Shown piece after piece: positions 1-5,809 of a DNA stretch of 7,095 nt. How positions within the stretch are numbered: position 1 is the first letter of the stretch; the number at the start of each line of letters is the position of its first letter. The DNA comes from an uncultured Bacteroidales bacterium (GTDB taxonomy: Bacteria > Bacteroidota > Bacteroidia > Bacteroidales > UBA932): assembly GCA_946405645.1 (NCBI GenBank), contig CAMJHW010000069.1:1-7095 (forward strand), read 5' to 3'. The position numbers and the translations under genes were made by a program. The notes below the pieces were generated by a model. The model saw only the letters and a list, made by a program, of their open reading frames with translations. It did not search any database and was not told where the DNA came from.

Positions 1-583
1 AAAGCCTGCATACTTTCACTGGGACGTACGCGTATCACCATATTTCAACCGGGTCGGCAACAAGATCGTGGCCATACCTACTTCCTCACAGTTCCGCTGG
101 ACTATGCTCAACATAGGACTGGTGGACGTCACGGGCCTTGATACAAAAGCGGAATTCGGGGTCAACCGCGGAGAATGGTTCATGGAAGGAGTACTCCGCT
201 ACTCATTGCAACAGGCCCTCGATCACTCGGACAGAGACAGCCGGACCTATGGCAACCAGATTCCCTACATTCCTCTTCACAGCGGAGGGTTCGGGCTTGA
301 GGCACGATACGGATATTGGTCATTATGCTGGGACACCAGTATCTCGGGGGGCAAGTGGTCACGCACGGCAAACATAGCCGACTATTACATCGAACCTTGG
401 AGCATAAGCGACGCAAGCGTGTCACGGCTCTATTATCTAACCGAGCTCGGACATCGGGGCATGGTTCCGGAACTCACCGTCACCCTCAACCTCGGCAATG
501 TGTTCAACAGGCCGTATCAGATCGTGCAGGGCTATCCCATGCCGGGCTTCAACGCCCTTTTGTCCATAGATTTCAAATGGTAA
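1..583 (+). CDS. TonB-dependent outer-membrane receptor, C-terminal part (5' truncated by window edge)
   Basis: The open frame enters from the left edge (first full codon at base 2) and gives the last 193 residues of a protein ending in a TAA stop. It reads as alternating amphipathic, aromatic-rich beta strands. The segment with YFNRVGNKIVAIPT and then GLDTKAEF matches the usual order in TonB receptors of an N..GNxIV loop followed by a 'GvE' strand. IPYIPLHSGGFGLEARY is the common 'PYxPxH' strand, and the end (NLGNVFNRPYQ, then GYPMPG and a final strand) is the classic closing strand pair. The last residue is Trp rather than the more usual Phe. The family imports iron-siderophore, haem, cobalamin or similar ligands across the outer membrane using TonB energy. 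The C-terminal resemblance to BtuB/siderophore receptors and the adjacent FecCD permease favour a chelate ligand, but the substrate cannot be told from this part. The GTG at base 68 is internal, not a start. Confidence 0.88.
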   Translation, partial: KPAYFHWDVRVSPYFNRVGNKIVAIPTSSQFRWTMLNIGLVDVTGLDTKAEFGVNRGEWFMEGVLRYSLQQALDHSDRDSRTYGNQIPYIPLHSGGFGLEARYGYWSLCWDTSISGGKWSRTANIADYYIEPWSISDASVSRLYYLTELGHRGMVPELTVTLNLGNVFNRPYQIVQGYPMPGFNALLSIDFKW

Positions 584-587
584 GAAT

Positions 588-1394
588 ATGTTTTTCAGCT
601 TTTTGTATGTATTGTTAAGCGGTATCGCCCTTCCGGTCGGAGGAATACAGATGCAGTACCTTTGGCGTAACCAGCTGGGTGATGTCTATTCCCTCGGACT
701 CGGCTCGGCCGCCTGCCTCGGCGCAGCGGCCGCCACGATGTCCGGCTGGTGCTCCCTGACGGTCGGATCGTTCATCTGCACGCTTATCTGTACCATTGTC
801 TGCTTCTTCGTCACATTGAAGGTATCGACGCAAAACCTGATTACTTTCGGCATCATTTTCGGCACCTTCATCGGCTCGCTTGGAACGATAGTGGTCACGA
901 ACGCTCCTACGGGGGACCTTCTCAAGCAGTACTACCTCTGGGGAGCAGCCAATTTCCACCTGGAAGGAGTCACGCACGGCGACATCATCTTCTCACTATG
1001 CCTATTCGCCATCGGCCTTGGTGCGGCCCTGTATTCGGCCCGCGACCTGAGCCGGCATTTCCGCGGGGAGATCGAACTCTCACGCCTGTATAAGGCCATG
1101 AGCCTGATGGCCATAATGTTCCTTGTCACCAGCGCCGTCAGCATCTGCGGAACCATAGGATTCATCTCGCTCGGCGTACCCAACATCAGCCGCACCATAT
1201 GCAAGTCCACCGACATCCGTAAGCACTACATGATTTCCAGCGGCATCAGCGTCGGTCTGTTGCTGATCACATACCTTATCTCGGAATATGCCAATTTCGG
1301 CATATATCTGCCCATCAGCGCCACGATGGCCATCATCGCCCTGCCTCTGATGATATTCCTCTTCACGAGCAAAGGAACGCCCGAAAAGGCATAA
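588..1394 (+). CDS. FecCD/BtuC-type ABC transporter permease, short and divergent
   Basis: This 268-residue, very hydrophobic protein has about eight membrane segments (roughly residues 2-22, 33-50, 54-76, 83-104, 131-150, 169-195, 213-231, 237-259). Family marks are visible: G-IQMQYLWRNQLGDVYSLGLGSA (residues 19-40) corresponds to the 'GxxxQxxxRNPLADPxxLGxxxGA' signature, LWGAANF (117-123) to the 'WxxGs' segment, and GTIGFISLGVPNISR (187-201) followed by TDIRKH to the ATPase-coupling loop 'GxIGFxGLxxPHxxR...DHR'. In that loop the His of PH is Asn. Such permeases form the inner-membrane channel for siderophore, haem or B12 uptake, usually with about 330 residues and ten helices. Here the first 50-60 residues (TM1 and the 'RxPR' motif) are missing, and the bases upstream belong to the receptor, so no longer start is available. 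It starts 4 nt after the receptor stop, so the two are likely co-transcribed. A terminator follows and no ATPase gene does. It may use an ATPase encoded elsewhere, or be a degenerate copy. Confidence 0.78.
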   Translation: MFFSFLYVLLSGIALPVGGIQMQYLWRNQLGDVYSLGLGSAACLGAAAATMSGWCSLTVGSFICTLICTIVCFFVTLKVSTQNLITFGIIFGTFIGSLGTIVVTNAPTGDLLKQYYLWGAANFHLEGVTHGDIIFSLCLFAIGLGAALYSARDLSRHFRGEIELSRLYKAMSLMAIMFLVTSAVSICGTIGFISLGVPNISRTICKSTDIRKHYMISSGISVGLLLITYLISEYANFGIYLPISATMAIIALPLMIFLFTSKGTPEKA

Positions 1395-1424
1395 AAAAAG
1401 GGAAGCGGATTGCTTCCCTTTTTT
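1394..1424. terminator. Bidirectional intrinsic terminator between convergent genes
   Basis: A perfect 13-bp stem pairs 1394-1406 with 1412-1424 around the 5-nt loop GGATT. The core GGGAAGC/GCTTCCC is flanked by an A run on the left and a T run on the right, so the transcript of either strand ends in a GC-rich hairpin followed by a U run. It begins on the last base of the permease stop codon and ends one base before the esterase stop codon, so it serves both. Confidence 0.93.
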
Positions 1425-2555
1425 CTATTTGAAAATGAGCGGCAGGAACTCGTGCAGGCTTCTGCGCCAGGTCTGCCATTCGTGGGCAGTCCCTGGTGAG
1501 ACATAACTGGCGGCCTTGACGCCCATTCCATTGAGCTTTTCCACATCGGCGGCGATCCTTTCGGGATACTCTTGAGAGCCGCAGGTCTCGAAGATGAAGC
1601 GCACGGTGCCTTTGTCGATCCGCTCCGGATCGCTGACGGTACCGCCGCTGAAGATGCCATAATACGCAAACAGGCTGCTGTTCTTAAGACCAACCTGGTT
1701 GGTGATCATTCCGCCAAGCGAGAGACCGGCCATTGCACGGCCTGCAGGGGTGGCGATCGTGCGATAATGGGCGTCGATGTCGGGGATGGCTTCCTTGATG
1801 AACATTTCCTCGAAATTCTCGATGCCGGTCGGGGCGAGATAGAGGCGTCCGCTGCGGTCGTCGCCGGGACGATAGACGAAGTCGTTGTTCATAACGACGA
1901 TCATGGGAACGGCCTTGCCTTCGGCAATAAGGTTGTCGAGGATGACGGCCGCGCGGCCGGAATGCGTCCATTCGCTCTCGTCCTCTCCGGCTCCATGCTG
2001 GAGATAGAGGACGGGATAGCGCAGTTCGGGATGCTCGTCATAACCAGCGGGAGTATAGACGAACGCCCTGCGGAACTTTTTGTCCACATCGGAATAGAAC
2101 CAGTGCTCCCTGACATCACCGTGAGGCACGTCCTTGATGACATAATAGTCCTCGTCAGGAGATGGGACCTCCACAGTGCCGGTGAATCCGTTGCCATAGA
2201 AAGGAGTAGTGCCCGGATCGAGGAAACGGACACCGTCCACGACGATATAATAAATCTGGAAACCTACTTTAGGGATGGTGACTATGACATTCCAGAAACC
2301 GTCGGCATCCTTCTTCATCGGGGCTTGAAGCCCGGCCACGGGGACATTCAGCACTACCTCCTGAGCAGTGGGAGGGGCCTGGAAGCGGAACCAGAATTCG
2401 CCATTGGCATTGATCTTCGGAAAATCTGCCTGACGGTGAGTGTACTCAGCCCTCTCCCATCCTTCAGGGGAAGGTGCCACGAACAAGTCCTGCGCCTTAA
2501 GCGCAAAGGGGATGAGCGACAGTGCAATGCAGAGAATCAAGGATTTGTTTTTCAT
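1425..2555 (-). CDS. Secreted CE1/XynZ-like esterase with N-terminal Ig/CBM48-like domain
   Basis: This 376-residue protein has a clear signal peptide (residues 1-21, MKNKS, hydrophobic core, cut near LKA/QD). Residues about 45-130 resemble the E-set/CBM48-like domain often found ahead of CE1 esterases (GEFWFRFQAP, then GFWNV, YYIVVDG, FLDPG). Residues about 145-376 are an alpha/beta hydrolase of the esterase D/feruloyl esterase type: PVLYLQHGAGEDESEW (181-196), nucleophile elbow GLSLGG with Ser279, and H358 in AHEWQTWRRSLHEFLPLIF. The expected catalytic Asp of the 'CGxxD' motif appears to be Glu329 (CGSQE). The family removes feruloyl or acetyl groups from plant polysaccharides, and some members act on other esters. 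Export suggests periplasmic or surface action. It stands alone, facing the permease across a shared terminator and divergent from the acyloxyacyl hydrolase. No xylanase or SusCD genes are in view, so the substrate is open. Confidence 0.85.
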   Translation of the reverse strand: MKNKSLILCIALSLIPFALKAQDLFVAPSPEGWERAEYTHRQADFPKINANGEFWFRFQAPPTAQEVVLNVPVAGLQAPMKKDADGFWNVIVTIPKVGFQIYYIVVDGVRFLDPGTTPFYGNGFTGTVEVPSPDEDYYVIKDVPHGDVREHWFYSDVDKKFRRAFVYTPAGYDEHPELRYPVLYLQHGAGEDESEWTHSGRAAVILDNLIAEGKAVPMIVVMNNDFVYRPGDDRSGRLYLAPTGIENFEEMFIKEAIPDIDAHYRTIATPAGRAMAGLSLGGMITNQVGLKNSSLFAYYGIFSGGTVSDPERIDKGTVRFIFETCGSQEYPERIAADVEKLNGMGVKAASYVSPGTAHEWQTWRRSLHEFLPLIFK

Positions 2556-2568
2556 ATGCGGTCAGTTT

Positions 2569-2578
2569 CAAACGTTTG
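2569..2578. repeat. 10-bp perfect palindrome in the esterase leader
   Basis: CAAACGTTTG is self-complementary. It lies between the esterase -7 box and the esterase start codon, in the predicted 5' leader or at the transcription start. This is a possible regulator site. No binding protein is identified. Confidence 0.4.
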
Positions 2579-2580
2579 CT

Positions 2581-2588
2581 CAAACTTA
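2581..2588 (-). promoter_or_regulatory. Candidate -7 box for the esterase gene
   Basis: On the minus strand this reads TAAGTTTG, matching the Bacteroidetes TAnnTTTG -7 consensus, 25 nt upstream of the esterase ATG. No good TTTG -33 element is seen 19-21 nt further upstream, so the assignment rests on the -7 box and position alone. Confidence 0.5.
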
Positions 2589-2600
2589 CGAATTAATTCG
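2589..2600. repeat. 12-bp perfect palindrome between divergent promoters
   Basis: CGAATTAATTCG is a perfect 12-bp palindrome. It directly abuts the esterase -7 box and sits 11 nt upstream of the acyloxyacyl hydrolase -7 box, so a protein bound here would touch both promoters. AT-rich palindromes of this size can arise by chance, so the operator role is an inference. Confidence 0.4.
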
Positions 2601-2611
2601 GAATTGATCAC

Positions 2612-2619
2612 TATCTTTG
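2612..2619 (+). promoter_or_regulatory. Candidate -7 box for the acyloxyacyl hydrolase gene
   Basis: TATCTTTG matches the TAnnTTTG consensus exactly and ends 8 nt before the ATG at 2628. Transcription would then begin only a few bases before the start codon. The -33 region is poor (no TTTG 19-21 nt upstream). Confidence 0.55.
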
Positions 2620-2627
2620 TTACCCGA

Positions 2628-3851
2628 ATGAATAGAATGCTCCTTACATTATTGGCCATGGCTTGTTGCCTGGGGGTCTCCGGGCAGCCGGCGACGGCGC
2701 AGGAGGCCGGGGACTCATGTCCCGGCCACGCCCTCCGGGCCGGCGCAGACCGCATGACCATCGGCTCGTTCAGGGACTCTTACACCAGCCTCGGCTTCAA
2801 TTCATTCACCTTGGAGTGGGACTTCATCACAAGAGGCGCAGAAGGCAGCTATTCAGCTGCTTATAATCATCCAACCTTCGGAATAGGGCTGACATACAAC
2901 GGACTTGACGAAGTCCAGTTCAAAAGCAAGAACGGTCATTATTCCGGGATGGTCGCCGCATATGGCGTCATCTCCCGGGACCTTCTGCGTATGGGGCGTT
3001 TCTCCGGAGGATACGACCTGTCGCTGGGACTCTCCTACTCCAACGGATACTACGACCCCGTCACCAACCGGTCCAACTGGTTCTTCAGTTCGCCTTTCCT
3101 ATTCTATGTAGCGGGAGGCGGACATGTCACGTGGCAGGTCGCACGCCGACTTGACCTCGTAGCCGACATCTCGGTCCGCCATAACTCCAGCGCCCGTTTC
3201 GCCTACCCTAACGGCGGGCTGAACTACTGGGGAGGAGGACTTTCCGCAAGGTATCATTTCCAGGATAGGCCGAACTATGTCAAGAGAGGATTCCGTACGC
3301 CAAGAATTGCAGACGACGGATACGAAAAGGGCTGGAGCTATGAGCTTTACGCCGGAGGAGGCGTACACGCCTGCGCTGCGGAGTGGCTGGCTACCTCCAA
3401 GACTGTGGACAGGGAGACGCTCGCAGCCACGAATCTGCGCAAGTGGCCTATGGGGTCGCTGGGGTTCGATGCCGTTTACCGACTCTCCGGCCGTTTCGGC
3501 GTCGGAGCTTCCGCATCCGCATTCTATTGCTCCAACATGGAAGCCCTGAGATGGGCAGACAACATCATATACGGAGAAGAGGCGGCCTCCGCCGCCTCAT
3601 ACTCTTCGTTTTCCTTCGGAGCGGGAGCCGTGCAGGAGGTGTTTTACAAACGCACGGCGTTCTATCTTCAGGAAGGGTATTATTTCTATCGTAAAGCCGG
3701 TATCCACGGCTATCACGGACGCTTGTACGAACGTGCCGGACTCCGCCTGTACCCGAAGCGGATCGAGCCTTTCTTCTTCAGCGTCTGCATCAAGGCACAC
3801 CGGTTCAAGGCCGAATACATGGACTTCACCGTCGGCGTCCGCTTCAAGTAG
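2628..3851 (+). CDS. PagL-family acyloxyacyl hydrolase (lipid A deacylase-like outer-membrane barrel)
   Basis: This protein has 407 residues. The start is placed at MNRMLLTLLAMACC because it begins a convincing signal peptide (cut near ATA-Q25) and follows a -7 box. The ATG at 2637 is an alternative. The mature part is aromatic-rich beta-barrel sequence. RHNSSARFAYPNGGLNYWGGGLSARYHF-like sequence (residues 184-211) matches the PagL signature, with candidate catalytic His185 and Ser187 in the H-x-S arrangement. The acidic residue expected about 12 positions after the Ser in PagL is Asn199 here. The C-terminal half (about 230-407) has GRLYERAGLRLYPK and CIKAHRFKAEYMDF, a pattern I recall from full-length Bacteroidetes acyloxyacyl hydrolases, so the gene looks intact. 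PagL enzymes remove the 3-O-linked acyl chain of lipid A in the outer membrane, altering TLR4 recognition and membrane properties. The open frame runs far upstream of 2628, but that part is antisense to the esterase and not protein-like. Confidence 0.8.
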   Translation: MNRMLLTLLAMACCLGVSGQPATAQEAGDSCPGHALRAGADRMTIGSFRDSYTSLGFNSFTLEWDFITRGAEGSYSAAYNHPTFGIGLTYNGLDEVQFKSKNGHYSGMVAAYGVISRDLLRMGRFSGGYDLSLGLSYSNGYYDPVTNRSNWFFSSPFLFYVAGGGHVTWQVARRLDLVADISVRHNSSARFAYPNGGLNYWGGGLSARYHFQDRPNYVKRGFRTPRIADDGYEKGWSYELYAGGGVHACAAEWLATSKTVDRETLAATNLRKWPMGSLGFDAVYRLSGRFGVGASASAFYCSNMEALRWADNIIYGEEAASAASYSSFSFGAGAVQEVFYKRTAFYLQEGYYFYRKAGIHGYHGRLYERAGLRLYPKRIEPFFFSVCIKAHRFKAEYMDFTVGVRFK

Positions 3852-3854
3852 CCC

Positions 3855-4622
3855 CTATCTGGCCTTGTCGACCAGGTAGCGGAACAGACCGAGCCATGAA
3901 GGATCCGCCTGGAACATCCTCTCCGGATGGAACTGGACGGCCACTACGTTGGCATTCTCGAATGCTTCCACCACCCCGTCGGAAGAGCGGGCGGTAACCC
4001 GGCTTCCGGGAGCTGCATCCTTCACTGCCTGATGGTGGAAAGTATTGACCAGCAGTGAGTCTGAGCCAAACAAATCAAAAAGCACACTCCCCTTCTCCAC
4101 TCCTATCATATGAATGGTGTCACGATGTGGAAGGACTCCTTCCACCTGTGCCGGAAGATCCTGGTACAGGCTTCCGCCGAGCGCGACGTTCATCAGCTGT
4201 TCGCCGCGGCAGATGGCCAGGACCGGCTTGCCGGAGGCCAGCGCCGCCCGGGCGAACAGCAGGTCGCTGCGGTCGCGGACCGCATCGATGCTTACGGTCT
4301 CGTTCAGGACCTCCTCTCCGTATTCCGCCGGATCGAGGTCCGGACCACCGGAGAAAACGATGCCGTCCACCTTGGCCAAAAGGCTTTCAGCAAGGGCAGG
4401 GTCGTCGATGATTGGCAGGACGACCGGAATGCCCCCTGCCTTGGCGACAGCTTCAGTATAGTTTGTGGAAAGCGTCACAGCGCCTGTCGATGTGCGCCCG
4501 CAAGTAATACCTATCAGCGGCGCACTCTGGTCACTGCATGAACATAATGACAATGATATCATTGCGTACAGAAGAAATCTAAACCTTGTTTTCATCGGGC
4601 AAGGGTTCTTTTTACATGTCAT
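3855..4622 (-). CDS. Exported peptidase C26/PuuD-like gamma-glutamyl hydrolase (class I glutamine amidotransferase fold), likely lipoprotein
   Basis: This 255-residue protein of the gamma-glutamyl-GABA hydrolase (PuuD) family shows the family motifs: PLIGITCG (35-42), NYTEAVAKAGGIPVVLP (54-70), GIVFSGGPDLDPAEYGEE (87-104), nucleophile Cys138 in LAICRGEQLMN, NTFHHQAV (193-200) and catalytic His232/Glu234 in VQFHPER. Relatives cleave gamma-glutamyl amides to release glutamate, usually in the cytoplasm. Here the N-terminus is a signal peptide (KTRFRF, hydrophobic stretch, LSLCSCSDQ) with a probable lipobox at LCSC and lipidated Cys29, so it should act outside the cytoplasm. The start at 4622 gives an ATGA overlap with the upstream Arc-type gene, implying translational coupling. 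The ATG at 4595 (MKTRFRF) gives a more typical signal peptide and is equally possible. It is the last gene of the SPFH operon. Its stop lies 3 nt from that of the convergent acyloxyacyl hydrolase, with no terminator between. Confidence 0.86.
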   Translation of the reverse strand: MTCKKNPCPMKTRFRFLLYAMISLSLCSCSDQSAPLIGITCGRTSTGAVTLSTNYTEAVAKAGGIPVVLPIIDDPALAESLLAKVDGIVFSGGPDLDPAEYGEEVLNETVSIDAVRDRSDLLFARAALASGKPVLAICRGEQLMNVALGGSLYQDLPAQVEGVLPHRDTIHMIGVEKGSVLFDLFGSDSLLVNTFHHQAVKDAAPGSRVTARSSDGVVEAFENANVVAVQFHPERMFQADPSWLGLFRYLVDKAR

Positions 4623-4786
4623 TTACCTTTAAGCCGTCCGCTCTTGCGAAGGGCCTCGCTGATAATCCATTGCAGCTGACCGTTGGTGCTGCGGAACTCG
4701 TCCGCAGCCCAACGCTCCAAAGCTTCCATCGTCTCGGGATCGACCCTCAGGACGAAGCTTTTCACTGCATCCTTCTCCTTGGCCAT
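4619..4786 (-). CDS. Arc-family ribbon-helix-helix DNA-binding protein (55 aa)
   Basis: This small gene codes for 55 residues starting MAKEKDAVKSFVLRVDPETM and ending GRLKGK. It lines up well with the phage P22 Arc repressor: a beta strand (KSFVLRVD, residues 9-16, compare QFNLRW in Arc), helix 1 (PETMEALERWAADEF, 17-31), the turn RSTNGQ (32-37, compare RSVNSE), helix 2 (QLQWIISEALRKSGR, 37-51) and a short basic tail. Such proteins dimerise and place the paired strand in the major groove of an operator. It begins 2 nt after the SPFH stop codon and overlaps the next gene by ATGA, so it is the middle gene of a tight operon. From memory, SPFH genes in many Bacteroidetes carry a small Arc-like gene just downstream. 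It could autoregulate the operon. No toxin-like partner is adjacent, so an antitoxin role is not supported. Confidence 0.85.
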   Translation of the reverse strand: MAKEKDAVKSFVLRVDPETMEALERWAADEFRSTNGQLQWIISEALRKSGRLKGK

Positions 4787-4788
4787 GA

Positions 4789-5727
4789 TCAATAGAGGCT
4801 TCCGGAATTGACCACCGGCTGGGCCGGCTCGTCACCGCAGAGGACGACCAGGAGGTTGCTGACCATGGCGGCCTTGCGCTCCTCGTCAAGATCGACGACA
4901 CCCTCAGCCTTGAGCTTGTCGAGGGCCATCTTGACCATGCTGACAGCTCCGTCCACGATCTTCTCACGGGCGGCGATGATGGCGTCGGCCTGCTGGCGGC
5001 GAAGCATCACGGCAGCGATTTCGGGAGCGTAAGCCAGGTAGTTGATGCGGGCCTCGGTCACGTGAAGGCCGGCCATATTCAGGCGTTCGTTCAATGTGGT
5101 GACAAGCTTCTCGTTGATCTCGTCGGCATTGCTGCGGAGAGTGAGTTCGTCGGGAGTATCGGGATTGTCATAGGCATAGCAGCCTGCAACCTGACGGAGA
5201 GCGGCGTCGCTTTGGACACGCACGAAGTTTTCGAAAGCCTGGGACAGGAAGCGGGCGGAGCCGCCCTTTCCGGTACCTGAAGGCATGGGGGCAAGCGACT
5301 GGCTGTCAATCTCAAACAGAGCCTTATATGTATCTTCGAGTTTCCAGACCAGCACCATGCCGATGAGGACGGGATTACCGACCTTGTCGTTGACCTTGAT
5401 GGGTTCGGGATTGAGGTTACGGGCACGCAAGCTCACGCTCTTCTTGGTCAGAAGAGGATTGACCCAGTAGAAACCGGTCTGGGTAAAGGTCCCCTTATAC
5501 TTTCCGAAGAATAGCAGAGCCACTGCCTCGTTGGGCTCCAGCTTGACAAAGCCGTTCACACAGATGATGAAAAGCACGAGCAGGACGCAACCGACTATGG
5601 CGAACGAACCGTTGCTGTCGGCCTTGATGAAGAAGAATATCGCGGCTGCGAAAAGGATGATGACCAGAAGAAGGGCTAAGAATCCGTTCAGGACCGAGCC
5701 TTTGTAAGCAAATTCCTTGTTTTCCAT
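4789..5727 (-). CDS. SPFH/Band 7 (prohibitin-stomatin type) membrane protein
   Basis: This 312-residue protein has two N-terminal membrane segments (about 12-34 and 41-59), then an SPFH domain (about 60-250): [70 protein letters not shown]. The helical tail includes [40 protein letters not shown] and a C-terminal [31 protein letters not shown] end, which I recognise from a conserved Bacteroidetes SPFH subgroup. A Gly/Ser/Pro-rich loop (about 141-160) interrupts the domain. SPFH proteins form large ring or cage oligomers on the inner membrane and modulate proteases, transporters and membrane microdomains. Its exact partner is unknown. It is the first gene of an operon with the Arc-type regulator and the exported C26 hydrolase, under a well-formed promoter just upstream. 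Confidence 0.92.
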   Translation of the reverse strand: MENKEFAYKGSVLNGFLALLLVIILFAAAIFFFIKADSNGSFAIVGCVLLVLFIICVNGFVKLEPNEAVALLFFGKYKGTFTQTGFYWVNPLLTKKSVSLRARNLNPEPIKVNDKVGNPVLIGMVLVWKLEDTYKALFEIDSQSLAPMPSGTGKGGSARFLSQAFENFVRVQSDAALRQVAGCYAYDNPDTPDELTLRSNADEINEKLVTTLNERLNMAGLHVTEARINYLAYAPEIAAVMLRRQQADAIIAAREKIVDGAVSMVKMALDKLKAEGVVDLDEERKAAMVSNLLVVLCGDEPAQPVVNSGSLY

Positions 5728-5755
5728 GACTTTATGCTTATTGTTTTACAAAATA

Positions 5756-5772
5756 ATATCATTTTGATATCA
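5756..5772. promoter_or_regulatory. Overlapping palindromes at the predicted SPFH operon transcription start (candidate operator)
   Basis: ATATCA (5756-5761) and TGATAT (5765-5770) form an inverted repeat with a 3-nt spacer. The overlapping TGATATCA (5765-5772) is an 8-bp perfect palindrome directly downstream of the -7 box. A dimeric regulator bound here would block transcription initiation. The operon encodes an Arc-type protein that could be the binder, which is an inference. The region is AT-rich, so chance symmetry is possible. Confidence 0.4.
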
Positions 5773-5803
5773 CAAAGATACAACGAAAATCCTTATCTCC
5801 AAA
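5773..5803 (-). promoter_or_regulatory. Bacteroidetes-type promoter of the SPFH-Arc-C26 operon
   Basis: Read on the minus strand, TTTG (5803-5800) is followed after 19 nt by TATCTTTG (5780-5773). This fits the Bacteroides primary sigma pattern TTTG-N19-21-TAnnTTTG. Transcription should start near 5768, leaving a leader of about 40 nt before the SPFH ATG. The -33 box lies only about 7 nt beyond the gltS stop codon. Confidence 0.8.
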
Positions 5804-5809
5804 TAAAAA

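Noticed and set aside
615..1216. Minus-strand open frames opposite the permease
   Set aside because: No family resemblance is seen, and the + strand protein shows FecCD signatures and membrane segments throughout.
1572..2627. A long open frame on the + strand antisense to the esterase and in frame with the acyloxyacyl hydrolase
   Set aside because: Its translation has no recognisable domain and lies opposite a well-supported gene. The signal peptide and promoter place the real start at 2628. The openness is explained by the esterase codon bias at this GC content.
3855..3879. Possible hairpin at the end of the C26 gene (CTATCTGG with CCAGGTAG)
   Set aside because: The stem has one mismatch or wobble, lies inside the coding sequence and has no U run on either strand, so it is not called a terminator.
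4055..4541. Several open frames on the + strand across the C26 hydrolase
   Set aside because: They are Arg/Pro/Ser-rich shadow translations of the minus-strand gene, which carries a complete set of catalytic motifs.
4619..4786. Arc-like protein as an antitoxin
   Set aside because: Neither neighbour resembles a toxin. The SPFH and C26 hydrolase identities are clear, so a toxin-antitoxin reading is unsupported.
5749..5766. CAAAAT/ATTTTG hairpin in the SPFH leader
   Set aside because: It is a six-bp AT-only-type stem in AT-rich sequence, too weak to call as a regulatory RNA structure.
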